From NCBI RefSeq assembly GCF_006442205.1, contig NZ_VFVR01000005.1, positions 186,001 to 250,000 of the forward strand: DNA of 64,000 bases, given 5' to 3'. The notes below the pieces were generated by a model. The model worked only from the letters and a program-made list of their open reading frames with translations, ran no database searches and was not told the DNA's origin. The DNA comes from Mesorhizobium sp. B2-3-12. Its GTDB lineage: Bacteria > Pseudomonadota > Alphaproteobacteria > Rhizobiales > Rhizobiaceae. The position numbers were made by a program, and so were the translations under genes. Shown here piece by piece: positions 9,124 to 20,191 of the stretch (positions are counted from its first letter, which is position 1; every line of letters begins with the position of its first letter).

Positions 9124-9493
9124 GCGTCTCGCGATTGTGGCCGATCCGGCCAAGATGAGTGTCCTGAAAACCTGTTGACAGTTTTAAGCCGTAGCCCAGT
9201 GCACGGTCGATCGCGATATGGGCGATCCAGATCAGCGCGACGGCGCTGCAGGCCGCATTGCCGGCGAGATGCCCGGCAAGCAACAGCAGCAGCGGTGCGA
9301 CCAGAATGTGCAAGGCGTTGTAGGCAAAGGCGCCGATGCGAGGTCCACCGAGATAACCCAGCATCGACAGGTCCGGCGCCAGGATGAGCACCGCGAAGAG
9401 CCACCAGGAAACGCCCGTCGCGCCATAGAAAACGATTGCGGCAACCGCCAGGATGGCCCATTCGAACCGGACTATCAGGCTGAGGGATTTCAT
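9113..9493 (-). CDS. DUF4260 family membrane protein
   Basis: The 126-residue protein is mostly hydrophobic, with about four membrane segments (residues near 10-28, 30-48, 55-80 and 82-105). It contains the pattern APDLSMLGYLGGPRIGAFAYN and ends with ALGYGLKL, features I associate with DUF4260. The function of this family is unknown. It overlaps the tail of the SH3 gene on the opposite strand. Confidence 0.75.
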   Translation of the reverse strand: MKSLSLIVRFEWAILAVAAIVFYGATGVSWWLFAVLILAPDLSMLGYLGGPRIGAFAYNALHILVAPLLLLLAGHLAGNAACSAVALIWIAHIAIDRALGYGLKLSTGFQDTHLGRIGHNRETLSP

Positions 9494-9557
9494 CGCAAGC
9501 CGATTACCCTGGCTTGGCCGGTGACCACGGTCTCGCCAATCGTGCCGGCCCCGCCGG

Positions 9558-10007
9558 TCATTCCGGACGCTTGGGACGCAGCCTCACCACGATATCGACA
9601 TTGGCGATTTCCATGCCTTCGGGCGGATCCGGCAGGTTGGTGACCGTGACCGGGCCGTTGGCGATGTCGAAGATCCGGTTTTCGCCTTCGATGTAGAAAT
9701 GGTGGTGGTCGGAGGTGTTGGTGTCGAAATAGGTCTTGGACCCCTCGACGGCCAGGATGCGCAGCAGCCCGGCCTGGGTAAACTGGTGAAGCGCGTTGTA
9801 TACGGTGGCCAGCGACACCGGAACGCCGGCGGCCAGCGCCTCCTCGTGCAGTTCCTCGGCCGACAAATGGCGGTCGCCCTTGGCGAAAAGCAGGTCGGCC
9901 AGCGCAATGCGCTGACGCGTCGGCCTCAGGCCGGCTTCACGTACCCGCTTGTCCACAGCGACATTTTCCTTCCGGCAGCCCCGGTCCATCTGGTCTTCCA
10001 AGCTCAC
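9558..10007 (-). CDS. irr: Iron response regulator Irr (Fur superfamily)
   Basis: Irr is the heme-responsive Fur-family regulator of rhizobia. It accumulates under iron limitation, represses genes such as heme synthesis and bacterioferritin, and is destabilised when heme is available. The protein shows the winged-helix GLRPTRQRIALADLLF, the recognition segment VPVSLATVYNALHQF and the HHHFY motif typical of the Irr histidine site. It lacks the usual Fur C-terminal cysteines. GTG at 10007 gives 149 residues; an ATG at 9989 preceded by GGAAG is an equally good start. It is divergent from fabA, a conserved rhizobial arrangement. The ICE palindrome at 45258-45278 is a likely target. Confidence 0.92.
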   Translation of the reverse strand: MSLEDQMDRGCRKENVAVDKRVREAGLRPTRQRIALADLLFAKGDRHLSAEELHEEALAAGVPVSLATVYNALHQFTQAGLLRILAVEGSKTYFDTNTSDHHHFYIEGENRIFDIANGPVTVTNLPDPPEGMEIANVDIVVRLRPKRPE

Positions 10008-10229
10008 AGTCCCGCTTCAAGACACGCCCAGAGTGGCAAAAAATGAATGTCTGCCGAAACCGGACCCCTGTTGACATATATTCTGTCGCCCGAATGCGAT
10101 CAATAGCGCGCATTGACCCGGGCAGACTGGCGGGTTAAGCGCAAACGCCGGTTTCCGGCCTGAAACAGATTGTGTTAGGACACCAACGACAAGGGCGCGC
10201 TACCGCCCGGACGATATGGGGAGAAATTG

Positions 10230-10748
10230 ATGGCGGGTTCGAAATCCAGCTACGACTACGAAGAATTGCTGGCCTGCGCCCGCGGCGAGCTGTTCGGAGA
10301 GGGCAATGCCCAGTTGCCCTACCCGCCGATGCTGATGTTCGACCGTATCACAGAGGTCAGCGAGACCGGCGGCGCCTTCGACAAGGGTTTCATTCGCGCG
10401 GAATTCGATATCAAGCCCGACCTGTGGTTCTTTGCCTGCCATTTCATCGGCAATCCGATCATGCCCGGGTGCCTCGGCCTGGACGCCCTGTGGCAATTGA
10501 CCGGCTTCTATCTCGGCTGGCTTGGCGAACCCGGCAAGGGGATGGCGCTGTCGACCGGAGAGGTCAAGTTCAAGGGCATGGTCACGCCATCGGTCAAGAA
10601 GGTCGAGTATGGCGTGGATTTCAAGCGTGTGATGCGCGGCCGGCTGGTGCTCGGCATCGCCGATGGCTGGATGAAGGCGGATGGCGAGCCCATATACGCG
10701 GCGACGGACCTGAAGGTCGGTCTGTCAAAGCAGTCGGCGGTCGCTTGA
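10230..10748 (+). CDS. fabA: 3-hydroxydecanoyl-ACP dehydratase/isomerase FabA
   Basis: FabA dehydrates 3-hydroxydecanoyl-ACP and isomerises trans-2- to cis-3-decenoyl-ACP, opening the anaerobic route to unsaturated fatty acids. The 172-residue protein carries the hot-dog fold active site, with the catalytic histidine in [14 protein letters not shown] and the aspartate in [12 protein letters not shown]. The ATG at 10230 follows TGGGGAGA; the frame also has a TTG one codon earlier. fabB and fabI follow in the same direction, forming a fatty-acid operon divergent from irr. Confidence 0.97.
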   Translation: MAGSKSSYDYEELLACARGELFGEGNAQLPYPPMLMFDRITEVSETGGAFDKGFIRAEFDIKPDLWFFACHFIGNPIMPGCLGLDALWQLTGFYLGWLGEPGKGMALSTGEVKFKGMVTPSVKKVEYGVDFKRVMRGRLVLGIADGWMKADGEPIYAATDLKVGLSKQSAVA

Positions 10749-10797
10749 CCGCAGCCCTGGCCCGCCCACTGGCCAGCATCCCTGGAAGGAGTTGCGA

Positions 10798-12018
10798 ATG
10801 AGACGTGTCGTAGTCACAGGCCTCGGCATCGTGTCGTCGATCGGCAACAATGCCAACGAGGTGCAGACCTCGCTGCATGACGCCAGATCCGGCATCAGCT
10901 TTTCCGATTCCTTCGCCGAGCATGGCTTCCGCTGCCAGGTCTGGGGCGCGCCGACGCTCGATCCTACCGCCATGATCGACCGCCGCGCGATGCGGTTCCT
11001 GAGCCAGGGCGCGGCGTGGAACCACGTCGCCATGGACCAGGCGATCGCGGATGCGGGCCTCGGCGAGAGCGATATCACCAACGAGCGCACCGGCATCGTC
11101 ATGGGTTCGGGCGGCCCCTCCACCCGCACCATCGTCGAGGCGGCCGAAACCACGCTCAAGAACGGCAGCCCCAAGCGCATCGGTCCCTTCGCGGTGCCGA
11201 AAGCGATGTCGTCGACGGCCTCGGCAACCTTGGCGACCTGGTTCAAGATCCATGGCGTCAACTATTCGATTTCGTCGGCCTGCTCGACCTCGGCGCATTG
11301 CATCGGCAATGGCTACGAGCTGATCCAGTGGGGCAAGCAGGACATGGTATTTGCCGGCGGCCACGAGGATCTCGACTGGACGATGTCGGACCTGTTCGAC
11401 GCCATGGGCGCCATGTCGTCGAAATTCAACGACAAGGCGTCGACGGCTTCGCGCGCCTATGACGCCAATCGCGACGGCTTCGTCATTGCCGGCGGCGCCG
11501 GCGTGCTTGTGCTGGAAGAGCTGGAGCATGCCAAGGCGCGCGGCGCCAAGATCTATGCCGAGATCGTCGGCTATGGCGCGACCTCCGACGGCTACGACAT
11601 GGTGGCGCCCTCGGGCGAAGGCGCGGTCCGCTGCATGCGCCAGGCGCTGGCAACGGTTTCCACGCCGGTCGACTACATCAATACCCACGGCACCTCGACG
11701 CCGGTCGGAGATTCCAAGGAGATGGGCGCGATCCGTGAAGTGTTCGGCGAGAAGATGCCGTTCATCACGTCGACGAAGTCGCTGACCGGCCATTCGCTTG
11801 GCGCGGCGGGCGTGCAGGAATCCATCTATTCGATCCTGATGATGCAAGGCGGCTTCATCGGCGAAAGCGCCCATATCGAGACGCTCGACCCTGAATTCGA
11901 GGGCATGCCGATCGTGCGCAAGCGCATCGACGACGCCAGGATCGACACGGTTCTGTCGAATTCCTTCGGTTTCGGCGGCACCAACGCAACGCTCGTTTTC
12001 CAGCGCTATTCCGCATAA
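10798..12018 (+). CDS. fabB: 3-oxoacyl-ACP synthase I FabB
   Basis: FabB condenses malonyl-ACP with acyl-ACP and elongates the cis-3-decenoyl intermediate made by FabA. The 406-residue thiolase-fold protein has the nucleophilic cysteine in [12 protein letters not shown] (about 161) and both catalytic histidines, in [11 protein letters not shown] (about 297) and [12 protein letters not shown] (about 330). The ATG at 10798 is preceded by AAGGAG at ideal spacing. It starts 49 bases after fabA, so co-transcription is likely. Confidence 0.96.
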   Translation: MRRVVVTGLGIVSSIGNNANEVQTSLHDARSGISFSDSFAEHGFRCQVWGAPTLDPTAMIDRRAMRFLSQGAAWNHVAMDQAIADAGLGESDITNERTGIVMGSGGPSTRTIVEAAETTLKNGSPKRIGPFAVPKAMSSTASATLATWFKIHGVNYSISSACSTSAHCIGNGYELIQWGKQDMVFAGGHEDLDWTMSDLFDAMGAMSSKFNDKASTASRAYDANRDGFVIAGGAGVLVLEELEHAKARGAKIYAEIVGYGATSDGYDMVAPSGEGAVRCMRQALATVSTPVDYINTHGTSTPVGDSKEMGAIREVFGEKMPFITSTKSLTGHSLGAAGVQESIYSILMMQGGFIGESAHIETLDPEFEGMPIVRKRIDDARIDTVLSNSFGFGGTNATLVFQRYSA

Positions 12019-12047
12019 GGCCAAGTTTTATATAAGGATCGCCGGCC

Positions 12048-12860
12048 ATGGACGGATTGATGAAGGGCAAGCGTGGGCTTGTCATGGGTGTCGCCAATGA
12101 TCATTCGATCGCCTGGGGCATCGCGCGGAAATTGTCCGAACATGGGGCGGAGCTAGCCTTCACCTATCAGGGCGAGGCTTTCGGCCGCCGGGTGAAGCCG
12201 CTCGCCGACAAGCTCGGCGCCGCGCTGGTCGTCCCCTGTGACGTCGAGGACAGCGCTTCGGTCGCCGCCACGTTCGAGACGCTTGGCAAGGAATGGGGCG
12301 GACTGGACTTCGTCGTCCATGCCATCGGCTTTTCCGACAAGAACGAGTTGAAGGGCCTCTACGCCGACACCAGCCGGGACAATTTCATCCGCACCATGGT
12401 GATCTCCTGCTATTCCTTCACCGAGGTGGCGCGCAATGCCGCGCCGCTGATGACTGGCGGCGGCTCGATGATCACGCTGACTTATGCCGGCTCGGTCCGC
12501 GTCATGCCGAACTACAATGTCATGGGCGTCGCCAAGGCCGGTCTCGAGGCCAGCGTGCGCTACCTCGCCAACGACTACGGCCCGCGCGGCATCCGCGTCA
12601 ACGGCATCTCGGCGGGGCCGGTACGCACACTCGCTGGCGCCGGCATTTCGGACGCCCGCCACATGTTCTCCTACCAGCAGCGCAACTCACCGCTGCGCCG
12701 CACGGTGACGATCGACGAGGTCGGCGGCTCCGCGCTCTATCTCCTGTCCGACCTCTCTTCCGGTGTCACCGGCGAAATCCACTATGTCGATTCCGGCTAT
12801 CATATCGTCTCGATGCCGACGCTCGACGAGTTGAAGCAGACGGATGGCGGGCGCGACTGA
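12048..12860 (+). CDS. fabI: Enoyl-ACP reductase (NADH) FabI
   Basis: FabI carries out the last reduction of each fatty-acid elongation cycle. The 270-residue short-chain-dehydrogenase-like protein begins with the FabI-type GKRGLVMGVANDHSIAWG nucleotide-binding region and carries the Y-x6-K catalytic pair in NYNVMGVAKAG. It ends with a typical ITGEIHYVDSGYH-like segment. AAGGA stands upstream of the ATG. It lies 29 bases after fabB and closes the fabA-fabB-fabI unit. Confidence 0.95.
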   Translation: MDGLMKGKRGLVMGVANDHSIAWGIARKLSEHGAELAFTYQGEAFGRRVKPLADKLGAALVVPCDVEDSASVAATFETLGKEWGGLDFVVHAIGFSDKNELKGLYADTSRDNFIRTMVISCYSFTEVARNAAPLMTGGGSMITLTYAGSVRVMPNYNVMGVAKAGLEASVRYLANDYGPRGIRVNGISAGPVRTLAGAGISDARHMFSYQQRNSPLRRTVTIDEVGGSALYLLSDLSSGVTGEIHYVDSGYHIVSMPTLDELKQTDGGRD

Positions 12861-12879
12861 AGAGCGGTCCCGTCAAGTG

Positions 12880-12917
12880 ATCCTTTCCCAGTAAAGAAAA
12901 TAATCCTCTCCAGTAAA
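12880..12917 (+). repeat. Direct repeat ahead of the GGDEF-EAL gene
   Basis: ATCCTTTCCCAGTAAA (12880-12895) recurs as ATCCTCTCCAGTAAA (12903-12917). The starts are 23 bases apart, about two helical turns, within the short spacer between fabI and the cyclic-di-GMP gene. It may be a regulator site for the downstream gene. Confidence 0.5.
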
Positions 12918-12988
12918 ATTGGATTCATTCGCGGAAACTCATTTTAAGAAGATTTCCGCTATAGAGTTGCCAATCTGGGGACCTTTTC

Positions 12989-14533
12989 ATGCCTGCCGTC
13001 AGCAACCCGAAGCGAACGCCGGTGTTCCGACTGCTCACGATAGCAAGTTCGGGCATTGGCAGTTTCGTCCTCGGCATCTGGGGCCTGAAGCACGGCCTCG
13101 GCGACGGGTTTGCCGGCGTATCGACTGATATGATGGTCGCGATCATGGCCGCGCTTTGCGCCCTGGCGGCATCGGTGGCGGCAATGTCCTTCTTCGCCGG
13201 CATCGATGAATCGGCGGATTTCGTCTTCAACGAAACCCATTTCGACAAACTGACCGGACTGCTGGCGCGCCCGGCCATGGTCGGCAAGATCGCCGAGGCG
13301 GCATGCGCGACAAGCCGGACCGGGGAACCGGTGTTCCTGATCGACATCGACATCGACCGGTTCAAGCAGATCAACGACGCGATCGGCTATACCCAGGGCG
13401 ATGAACTGATCCGCGCCTTCACCAAGCGGCTGCACGGCTGCGTGCCCGCGCGCGCCCTGATCGGCCGCATCGGGGCCGGCGAGTTCGCGGTACTGCTCCC
13501 GGACCATCTGGTTCAGGGAACCCTGGAAAGCATGGTCGAGAGGCTCATCGAAGAGATGATGGAGCCGTATGAACTCAGCAGCCACCAGCAATCGGTGAGC
13601 CTGTCGGTCGGCATCGTGGCGATGCCCAAGGACGGTGTCGATCCGGTCCTCATCCTGCGGCGCTCCAACCTGGCGCTGCAGAATGCGCGTGCCAGCGGGG
13701 TTGGCAACTGGTCGGTGTTCGACAGCGAGATGGGACGGGTGGCCGACCATCGCCAATGGGTCGAATCCGAGCTGCACGCCGCCTTCGAGCGCGGTGATTT
13801 CGATCTGCACTATCAGCCGCAGCTCGACCTTCCGACCGGCCGCATCGTCGGCTACGAGGCGTTGATCCGCTGGAGGCATCCCGAACGCGGCATGATCCCG
13901 CCGATGGAGTTCATCCAGATCGCCGAGGAAACCGGCATGATCAACCCGATCGGCGAATGGGTGCTGCGCAAGGCCTGCAGCGATGCCCGCCATCTGCCGG
14001 ACGACTGTTTCGTCGCCGTCAACATCTCGCCGGTCCAGTTCATGACCAAGGACTTCGTCGGCCTTGTGCGCGACACGATGCGGACCACCGGCATCAAGCC
14101 GTCACGGTTGGAGCTCGAAGTCACCGAGACGGCGATGATGCAGGATCGCGACCGCGCGGCCGCCATCCTGAAAGAGCTTGCCGAGATGGGCATCTCGGTC
14201 GCCGTCGACGATTTCGGCACCGGCTATTCCAACCTCAGCTATCTGATCGACTTCTCGTTCGGCAAGCTGAAGATCGACCGTTCCTTCGTCAGTCGCATCG
14301 ATACCGACGCCAGCTCCGGCGCGGTCGTGTCGACCATTGTCGGGCTTTCGCGGGCGCTCGGCGTCAGCATCATCGCCGAAGGCGTCGAGACCGAAAGCCA
14401 GGCGACGCTGCTGCGGGCCGCCGGCTGCGAGGTGGTGCAGGGCTATCTGTTCGGCCGACCGGCGCCGCTCAAGATCAGCGTTGGCGCCGAGCATGCCGCC
14501 GATGACACCAGGCGTGTCGCCAATCTGCATTGA
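12989..14533 (+). CDS. GGDEF-EAL cyclic-di-GMP protein (GGDEF degenerate)
   Basis: The 514-residue protein has two N-terminal membrane helices (about residues 11-32 and 46-70), a GGDEF domain (about 90-245) and an EAL domain (about 255-500). The GGDEF signature reads GAGEF, so diguanylate cyclase activity is doubtful; this domain may instead bind GTP and act as a sensor. The EAL domain keeps YEALIRW, FVAVNISPVQF, ELEVTETAMM, VDDFGTGYSNLSYL, KIDRSFV and AEGVETESQ, the set of metal and catalytic residues expected of an active cyclic-di-GMP phosphodiesterase. The ATG at 12989 follows CTGGGGA. It stands alone after fabI. Confidence 0.9.
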   Translation: MPAVSNPKRTPVFRLLTIASSGIGSFVLGIWGLKHGLGDGFAGVSTDMMVAIMAALCALAASVAAMSFFAGIDESADFVFNETHFDKLTGLLARPAMVGKIAEAACATSRTGEPVFLIDIDIDRFKQINDAIGYTQGDELIRAFTKRLHGCVPARALIGRIGAGEFAVLLPDHLVQGTLESMVERLIEEMMEPYELSSHQQSVSLSVGIVAMPKDGVDPVLILRRSNLALQNARASGVGNWSVFDSEMGRVADHRQWVESELHAAFERGDFDLHYQPQLDLPTGRIVGYEALIRWRHPERGMIPPMEFIQIAEETGMINPIGEWVLRKACSDARHLPDDCFVAVNISPVQFMTKDFVGLVRDTMRTTGIKPSRLELEVTETAMMQDRDRAAAILKELAEMGISVAVDDFGTGYSNLSYLIDFSFGKLKIDRSFVSRIDTDASSGAVVSTIVGLSRALGVSIIAEGVETESQATLLRAAGCEVVQGYLFGRPAPLKISVGAEHAADDTRRVANLH

Positions 14534-14550
14534 TCACCCGAGCACCGGGA

Positions 14551-15561
14551 CTACCGGCGCGCGACAAACACCTTGAACATGCCGTCGCGGGCAAGCTCCG
14601 CATGACTGGCAAAAGCCGTCGACAGCACCGGCTCGTAAGGAAGTTGCCGGTTGGCAACCATGAACAGCCTGCCACCGGGCTTCAACGCCTTGGCCGCCGC
14701 GCGGATCATGCCGGCGCCGATCTCCGGCTCGGCCGCACGGCTGCGATGGAAGGGCGGGTTCATGGCGATGACGTCGTAACGGCGCTCGACAGGCTCGGCG
14801 AGCAAATCCGTCCAGAAGAAGCCTTGCGCAACGGTGTCGCCGAGATTGCCCCTGGCCGCCTCCAGCGCGTCGAAATCGGCCTCATAGAGATCGAGGCCCG
14901 TCAGGCCCGGCGAACGGGCGGCCATCTGCGCCGCCACATAGCCCCAACCGGCGCAGAAATCGGCTGCGCTGCCACGCAGATCACCGGGCAGGTTGTCGAC
15001 CAGCAGTTTCGAACCCGCATCGACGCGATCGAAGGAGAACATGCCGGGCGCGGTGTGGAAACGGTCCCCGACCAGCAAGGCGGGATTGGCGGCGCGAAGC
15101 GCGGCGGCGACCTGCATATCAGCCGGGCGGCGCAGCCAGAAGGCAGTGCCGTGATATTTCGGCAGGTGGTCATCAAGCTGTGCAAGATCGCCGACACGCT
15201 TGCGCAGGCTGGCGATGCCATCCTCCTTGCCACCGGCAATGACGGTCAATCCGCCCTCTGCCACGCGCTCCATAGCCTCGGCGATGCGCAGTTCGTTCTG
15301 GCCGCGATGGCGGCCGGCGAGCACCAACGCGGCGTCAAAACCGTCACCAGCCGATTGCGGCGTGACCATGAAGCCCGCCGCCTGCAACGCACGGAAATAC
15401 GGTCGGAAGCCCTGGACGAGATTGAGCGTAGCCTCGAAAGCCGGCGGCAAGCGCAGGCCGGGTTCGGCGCCGAGAAAGAGAACGCGCTCGCCCCTCCTCG
15501 GCAAGGAAAGAGCCTCGGCCTCGAACGGGTGAAAAAGCGTCTTCAGCGCTTCAGCGGACAT
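14551..15561 (-). CDS. Class I SAM-dependent methyltransferase, RsmC-like
   Basis: The 336-residue protein has an N-terminal half resembling the non-catalytic domain of RsmC/RlmG proteins and a C-terminal methyltransferase domain with the SAM-binding segment DFCAGWGYVAAQMA (about residue 193) and the NPPFH motif (about 268), typical of enzymes that methylate exocyclic amines in RNA or proteins. By analogy it may methylate guanine in 16S rRNA. It lies downstream of pnp on the same strand, but a strong terminator separates the two. Confidence 0.8.
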   Translation of the reverse strand: MSAEALKTLFHPFEAEALSLPRRGERVLFLGAEPGLRLPPAFEATLNLVQGFRPYFRALQAAGFMVTPQSAGDGFDAALVLAGRHRGQNELRIAEAMERVAEGGLTVIAGGKEDGIASLRKRVGDLAQLDDHLPKYHGTAFWLRRPADMQVAAALRAANPALLVGDRFHTAPGMFSFDRVDAGSKLLVDNLPGDLRGSAADFCAGWGYVAAQMAARSPGLTGLDLYEADFDALEAARGNLGDTVAQGFFWTDLLAEPVERRYDVIAMNPPFHRSRAAEPEIGAGMIRAAAKALKPGGRLFMVANRQLPYEPVLSTAFASHAELARDGMFKVFVARR

Positions 15562-15574
15562 AGCCGTGCTCCAT

Positions 15575-15607
15575 AAACAAAAACGGGCGCGACCTAAGCC
15601 GCGCCCG
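15575..15607 (-). terminator. Intrinsic terminator of pnp
   Basis: On the minus strand an 8-bp stem CGGGCGCG/CGCGCCCG is followed by TTTTTGTTT. It lies 23 bases after the pnp stop and just before the methyltransferase start. Confidence 0.85.
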
Positions 15608-15629
15608 CCTCATTATTCCGTCGGATCGC

Positions 15630-17777
<2,148 letters not shown>

Positions 17778-17948
17778 GTCTTGTCCTTAATAAGCGGCAA
17801 GGGCCGCGCCGTTTCACGGTGCGCGGATGCCCTTTGCCTGGCTTCCTTTCTCGGGCAGCCACGGGCAAGACAACGGGAAGCTCGGGTGATTTGGGCGCGA
17901 CAAGCGCGTGCGAGCGTCCTGCAATCCTGCCCCATGACCGTCCATGGG

Positions 17949-17982
17949 CGGTTTCGAGTGGCCCTTTGCGCGCTCGAAACCG
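17949..17982 (-). promoter_or_regulatory. 10-bp leader hairpin upstream of pnp
   Basis: A perfect 10-bp inverted repeat, CGGTTTCGAG/CTCGAAACCG, with a 14-base loop lies about 170 bases upstream of the pnp start. It could be an RNase III or PNPase autoregulation site by analogy with E. coli; the function is inferred. Confidence 0.5.
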
Positions 17983-18016
17983 GGTCTAGCCAGCCTATCC
18001 GACTGGCAGAATGCGC

Positions 18017-18050
18017 GACCGGCGGACTTTCCGAAGAAAGCCCGCCGGTC
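18017..18050 (-). promoter_or_regulatory. Strong hairpin just after rpsO
   Basis: GACCGGCGG (18017-18025) pairs with CCGCCGGTC (18042-18050), extended inward by CTTTC/GAAAG around a CGAA tetraloop. It begins 6 bases past the rpsO stop. No T-run follows on the minus strand, so it looks more like an RNA-stability or processing element than a full terminator. Confidence 0.6.
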
Positions 18051-18056
18051 AATTCG

Positions 18057-18326
18057 TCAACGGCGCAGACCGAGCTTCTCGATCAGAGTCTGATAGCGCG
18101 AGTCGTCCTTGCGCTTGAGATAATCAAGCAGGCTGCGGCGCTGGGACACGAGAGCGAGCAGACCACGGCGGGAATGGTTATCCTTCTTGTGGTCCTTGAA
18201 ATGGTCGGTCAGGTTCTTGATGCGCTCGGAAAGGATGGCCACCTGGACTTCCGGAGACCCGGTATCGCCCTTGGCGGTTGCGAATTCGGTCATCAATTCC
18301 TGTTTGCGCTCGGCAGTAATCGACAT
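18057..18326 (-). CDS. rpsO: 30S ribosomal protein S15 (uS15)
   Basis: The 89-residue protein begins [16 protein letters not shown] and ends LIEKLGLRR, a complete S15 that binds 16S rRNA and helps form the central domain. The segment [17 protein letters not shown] and the [13 protein letters not shown] region are highly conserved. The ATG at 18326 was taken because AAGGA lies upstream and the family begins here; the frame is open to 18488. pnp follows. Confidence 0.97.
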   Translation of the reverse strand: MSITAERKQELMTEFATAKGDTGSPEVQVAILSERIKNLTDHFKDHKKDNHSRRGLLALVSQRRSLLDYLKRKDDSRYQTLIEKLGLRR

Positions 18327-18506
18327 CGTGTTTTTCCTTATCTGTTTGAGGAAACGGGTCGCCCACAGCCGGGATGTCGTCCAGCAGGGGCCGTGCATGC
18401 AAAGCATCAAGGCGCTATGCTGCGGCGCATATAGTGCAATTCCGCGAAAAACACCAGCCCAATTCACAAGCCGGCTTTTGACGCTCAAATGGCGAGTTTA
18501 TCCCGG

Positions 18507-19601
18507 TCAAAGCCATTTCTTCCATTTGAAGAATGCGATCAGTCCGACAGCGATCGCAGCCATGAACAGCAGCGACAAGGGGTAGCCGTAGTAGGCCTTC
18601 AGCTCCGGCATGTTCCACGGCGAGCTCGCGGGGTCGAAGTTCATACCCCAGATGCCGACCAGGAAGGTGAGCGGCATGAAGATGACCGAGACGATGGTGA
18701 GATAGGAGATGACGTCGTTGGTGCGGGCCTGGCTCAGCGACAGATGCATTTCGATCAGGCCGGTCAGCATGTCGCGCTGGGTCTCGACAAGCTCGATCAG
18801 CCTGAGCGAATGGTCGAGCGTGTCGTTGAGAAAGACCTTGGTCTCGGCCGTGACATAGGCCACGTCGTTGCGGATCAGCGTTGCAAGTGCATCGCGCATC
18901 GGCCACAGCACGCCTTTAAGGACATTGGCGTCGCGCCGCAGTTCGTGCAGCTGCCGCATCTGGTGCTTGTGTGTGGAATGCAGCATCTGGTCCTCGATGC
19001 TGTCGACCAGGTCGCCGGCAGCCTCGATCGGCGGAAAATAGCTGTCGACGATGGCGTCGATCAGCGCATAGGCGAGATAGTCGGCGCCGCGTGTGCGCAA
19101 GCGGTTGGGCGCCGAACTCTCGATGCGCTTGCGCACGGGATCGAACGGATCGCCCTCGCGCTCCTGGAAGGTGACGACGAAGTTCTCGCCGAGGAAGAGA
19201 GCGATCTGCTCGTAGCGATGCGAGGTGACGTCGTCGATCATGCGCATGACGACAAAGGCATGATCCTCGAAGAAGTCGACCTTCGGCCGCTGGCCGGTGT
19301 TGACCACGTCCTCGAGCGCCAGCGGATGCAGGCTGAAGATGCGGCCGATTTCCTCGATCAGTTGGATGTTGGCGAGGCCGGTGCAGTCGAGCCAGATGAC
19401 GGGCCATTTCCGGCAATTGGCCTCGACATCGTCGATGCTGGCATTCTCGATCGTCTTGAATTTCTGCGACGAGATCAACGTCAGCCGCAATTCGGAGCGC
19501 CGCGCCGCCGGATCGGCGATCAGCGTGCCGGGCGAGGCGCCGACAGGCGGCCGCCTGGTCTTCACCGGCGCGCTTTTTTTCACCGTTTCGGCCTTTGCCA
19601 T
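18507..19601 (-). CDS. corA: CorA-family magnesium/divalent cation transporter
   Basis: The 364-residue protein has a large cytoplasmic N-terminal domain and two C-terminal membrane helices (about 303-323 and 340-358) joined by the signature GIWGMNF, whose GMN tripeptide forms the selectivity loop. The family is a pentameric Mg2+/Co2+ channel; ZntB relatives share the motif. The ATG at 19601 was chosen because upstream codons in the same frame overlap the toxin gene and do not resemble CorA. It sits between a toxin-antitoxin module and rpsO. Confidence 0.9.
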   Translation of the reverse strand: MAKAETVKKSAPVKTRRPPVGASPGTLIADPAARRSELRLTLISSQKFKTIENASIDDVEANCRKWPVIWLDCTGLANIQLIEEIGRIFSLHPLALEDVVNTGQRPKVDFFEDHAFVVMRMIDDVTSHRYEQIALFLGENFVVTFQEREGDPFDPVRKRIESSAPNRLRTRGADYLAYALIDAIVDSYFPPIEAAGDLVDSIEDQMLHSTHKHQMRQLHELRRDANVLKGVLWPMRDALATLIRNDVAYVTAETKVFLNDTLDHSLRLIELVETQRDMLTGLIEMHLSLSQARTNDVISYLTIVSVIFMPLTFLVGIWGMNFDPASSPWNMPELKAYYGYPLSLLFMAAIAVGLIAFFKWKKWL

Positions 19602-19653
19602 GCCACCACTCGTCGAAACCTGGTTGTTGCCGTAAACATGTATAGTCGAATGC

Positions 19654-19947
19654 CTATGATTGACCTGGCATGGACGATGGATCTCGGGCACCGTGACGTA
19701 CGGCATGAACGATGATTTCTTCGCCGGCCACTTCGTAGAAAATCAGATAGGGGTAAGGGATGGTTGCGAGACGGCGGATGGCCGGATCGTCCGTTCGTTT
19801 GCCAAGGAACGGTTGACCCTCGATCCGCTCCAACAAAAGCTTGATGCGTTGCCGGACACGATGGGCGCCTCGCGGGGAGTGAATATTGATGTAGTCAACG
19901 AGGTTTTTCAGATCGGCGAGGGCCGGACTGGTGAAGCGAACCTTCAC
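19654..19947 (-). CDS. ParE/RelE-family toxin
   Basis: The 97-residue basic protein reads VKVRFTSPALADLKNLVDYI at the N-terminus and ends with the RRLATIPYPYLIFYEV and VHAVRHGARDP pattern of the RelE/ParE fold. Such toxins poison gyrase (ParE) or cleave mRNA at the ribosome (RelE). The GTG at 19947 overlaps the antitoxin stop in a GTGA arrangement, which suggests translational coupling; another GTG at 19965 would add six residues. It is paired with the small upstream protein. Confidence 0.85.
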   Translation of the reverse strand: MKVRFTSPALADLKNLVDYINIHSPRGAHRVRQRIKLLLERIEGQPFLGKRTDDPAIRRLATIPYPYLIFYEVAGEEIIVHAVRHGARDPSSMPGQS

Positions 19948-20171
19948 AGATCGTACTTGGCCCACATAGCACGCACTTCATCATCAGTCGCAAATTCGCC
20001 GCGTGCGGCAGCCGATCGCGATATCGCAATAGCCGCACGTTCATCAGGCGTCAGAAGCACCGGCTCCGCCTCCTCGGCAGCAAGCATGAGCATGGCGCGA
20101 GCTATCTCATCTTGCATGGCCGGGGAAAGGTCCCGGGCCACGGCTACGGCTTTTTCCAGGAGGTCTGTCAT
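19944..20171 (-). CDS. Antitoxin of a ParE/RelE-type module
   Basis: The 75-residue acidic protein MTDLLEKAVAVARDLSPAMQ... is rich in Ala and Glu, and ends with the toxin-binding-like DDEVRAMWAKYDL. It has the size and position of an antitoxin and overlaps the toxin by four bases. I do not see a clear ribbon-helix-helix at the N-terminus, so the fold is uncertain. The start ATG is itself part of a palindrome that continues upstream, as expected for autorepression. Confidence 0.8.
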   Translation of the reverse strand: MTDLLEKAVAVARDLSPAMQDEIARAMLMLAAEEAEPVLLTPDERAAIAISRSAAARGEFATDDEVRAMWAKYDL

Positions 20172-20191
20172 AATCGGATTATGCACATAAT
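20169..20191 (-). promoter_or_regulatory. Interlocked operator palindromes at the antitoxin start
   Basis: Two perfect palindromes share one half-site: CATAATC-G-GATTATG (20169-20183) and ATTATG-CA-CATAAT (20178-20191). The first overlaps the antitoxin start codon. This is the typical place for toxin-antitoxin autoregulation. Confidence 0.65.
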
